Assembly (NCBI GenBank): GCA_014860005.1
Contig: JACZKP010000117.1
Span: 1-24,579, forward strand
DNA length: 24,579 nt
Origin: Verrucomicrobiota bacterium
Lineage (GTDB): Bacteria > Verrucomicrobiota > Verrucomicrobiae > Limisphaerales > UBA11358
Reading direction: 5' to 3'
Each line of letters opens with the position of its first letter. Within the stretch, counting starts at the first letter, position 1. Below are positions 23,665 through 24,579 of the stretch, one piece after another. The notes below the pieces were generated by a model, which made no database searches, was not told the origin of the DNA, and saw nothing but the letters and a program-made list of their open reading frames with translations. Position numbers and translations under genes: made by a program.

Positions 23665-24579
23665 CTACACTGACGCAGCCCACTCTGCGCAGAGTAACTT
23701 GGCCTGCTCCAAAACGGTTTGCGTGGCCTTTTCCTGCTTGTCGGGAGGATAGCCGTATTTGCGCAGGATGCGACGGACGATGACACGGATTTGGGCTTGG
23801 GCGGATTCCCGAAGTGTCCAGTCAATCGTTACACTCTTGCGGACGTGGGCAACCAACTCGCGGGCGATGTCTTTCAGGATTGGCTCGCCGAGAACTTTCA
23901 CGGCACTGTCATTCACTTCCAATGCATCGTAGAACGCAACTTCGTCATCGGTGAGGCCGAGGTCTTTGCCGCGCTTCTGGCCTTCGCGCATTTGTTTGGC
24001 GAGTTCGATCAGTTCCGCAATAACCTGTGCGGCTTCGATGGTACGGTTTTGGTATTTGCGGATGGTGGCCTCCAACATTTCGCAAACGACCGGGACTGGA
24101 CGAGATATTTCTTTGACCGGATTTTCAGTTCGTTGTTGAGCAGCTTTTGCAGCAACTCGACGGCGAGGTTGCGTTGCGGCAGATGTTGAACTTCTTGCAG
24201 GAACTCGTCGGACAGAATCGAGATGTCCGGCTTCTTCAAACCGGCGGCGTTAAAGATGTCTATGACCTTGTCAGATGAAATGGCGCGCGACACGATTTGC
24301 CGAACGGCCAACTCCAATTCCTCCGGCGACTTCCCGCCGCCTTCGCTGATGCTCTTGGCCAACACCGCCCGGACTTCCTGAAAGAATCCCACTTCGTCCC
24401 GAATCTCCAGCGCCTCGTCATTCGGCACGGCCAGAGCAAATGCTTTGGACAGTTCCATGACCGCCAGCAGGTAACGCGGTTTGCCGTCCTTTTGCTGCAA
24501 CACATGCTCGGCAGCTTGCGCGATGAGTGGCAACCGTTTTGCCGCCATCGCCTTGGCAGCGTCCTGGTAGTCAAACCCG
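23665..24579 (-). pseudogene. hsdR: C-terminal part of type I restriction subunit HsdR, frameshifted and cut by the window edge
   Basis: Minus-strand frames give GFDYQDAAKAMAAKRLPLIAQAAEHVLQ, SKAFALAVPNDEALEIRDEVGFFQEVRAVLAKSI, then LVQSRSFAK in one frame and [34 protein letters not shown] to the end in the next. These are the helical C-terminal region of HsdR, the motor/nuclease subunit of type I restriction enzymes. The frame changes near 24079-24084, where GCGAAATG stands in place of an expected GCGGAAATG, i.e. one missing G. Downstream of the break the sequence is uninterrupted, so it is either a recent mutation or an assembly error. The helicase and nuclease domains, hsdM and hsdS lie outside the window. 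It converges on the coiled-coil gene with a 3-bp gap. Confidence 0.85.

Overview
The window most likely comes from a free-living member of the Verrucomicrobiota (PVC superphylum), perhaps near Limisphaerales/Pedosphaera. Three things point there: a large protein with the c-type heme domain typical of Pirellula and Verrucomicrobium (CxxCH near its C-terminus), several Tat-exported oxidoreductase, sialidase and ThuA-type proteins, and dense short palindromic repeats between genes. Base composition is moderately GC-rich and looks even by eye; I did not compute it. No rRNA, tRNA or CRISPR array was seen.

Layout. 1-2517: a small EF-hand ORF converges on an exported beta-propeller protein, followed by decayed DNA that includes a frameshifted fragment of a DUF1080-type (3-keto-disaccharide hydrolase-like) domain. 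2518-4325: four small plus-strand orphan genes (60, 140, 161 and 86 aa) separated by structured spacers that resemble integron attC sites. This run ends at a minus-strand remnant of a group IIC intron 3' end, the intron class known to invade attC sites. No integrase is present, so the region looks like an integrase-less cassette cluster. 4555-9093: a ceramidase-like hydrolase, a DUF2959 lipoprotein, a Tat-exported Gfo/Idh/MocA oxidoreductase and a ThuA protein, a set typical of PVC glycan and lipid catabolism. 9283-11612: a DNA methyltransferase built from an internal duplication with one dead half, overlapping a small SUKH-like gene.

11613-14464: palindrome-rich spacer, a phosphomannose-isomerase-like cupin gene, and a Y1 (HUH) transposase gene flanked by two directly repeated ~200-bp palindrome blocks. 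14465-18813: a 1027-residue PVC cytochrome/dehydrogenase, a tiny membrane ORF and a HEAT-repeat protein, all on the minus strand. 19170-20438: a Tat-exported sialidase with five Asp boxes. 20576-23661: two translationally coupled genes for a polytopic membrane protein and a membrane-anchored coiled-coil protein. Their topology suggests an ExbB/ExbD- or MotA/MotB-like ion-driven complex. 23665-24579: the C-terminal part of a type I restriction HsdR subunit on the minus strand, frameshifted once and cut by the right window edge.

How the genes work together. The exported enzymes form a scavenging set: sialidase, ceramidase-like hydrolase, Gfo/Idh/MocA and ThuA proteins, and the beta-propeller and heme-bearing dehydrogenases, with electrons probably leaving through the cytochrome domain. 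The remaining features (cassette array, intron scar, palindrome/transposase module, methyltransferase, broken hsdR) mark a plastic accessory region. All functional calls are by eye from motifs; no searches were run.
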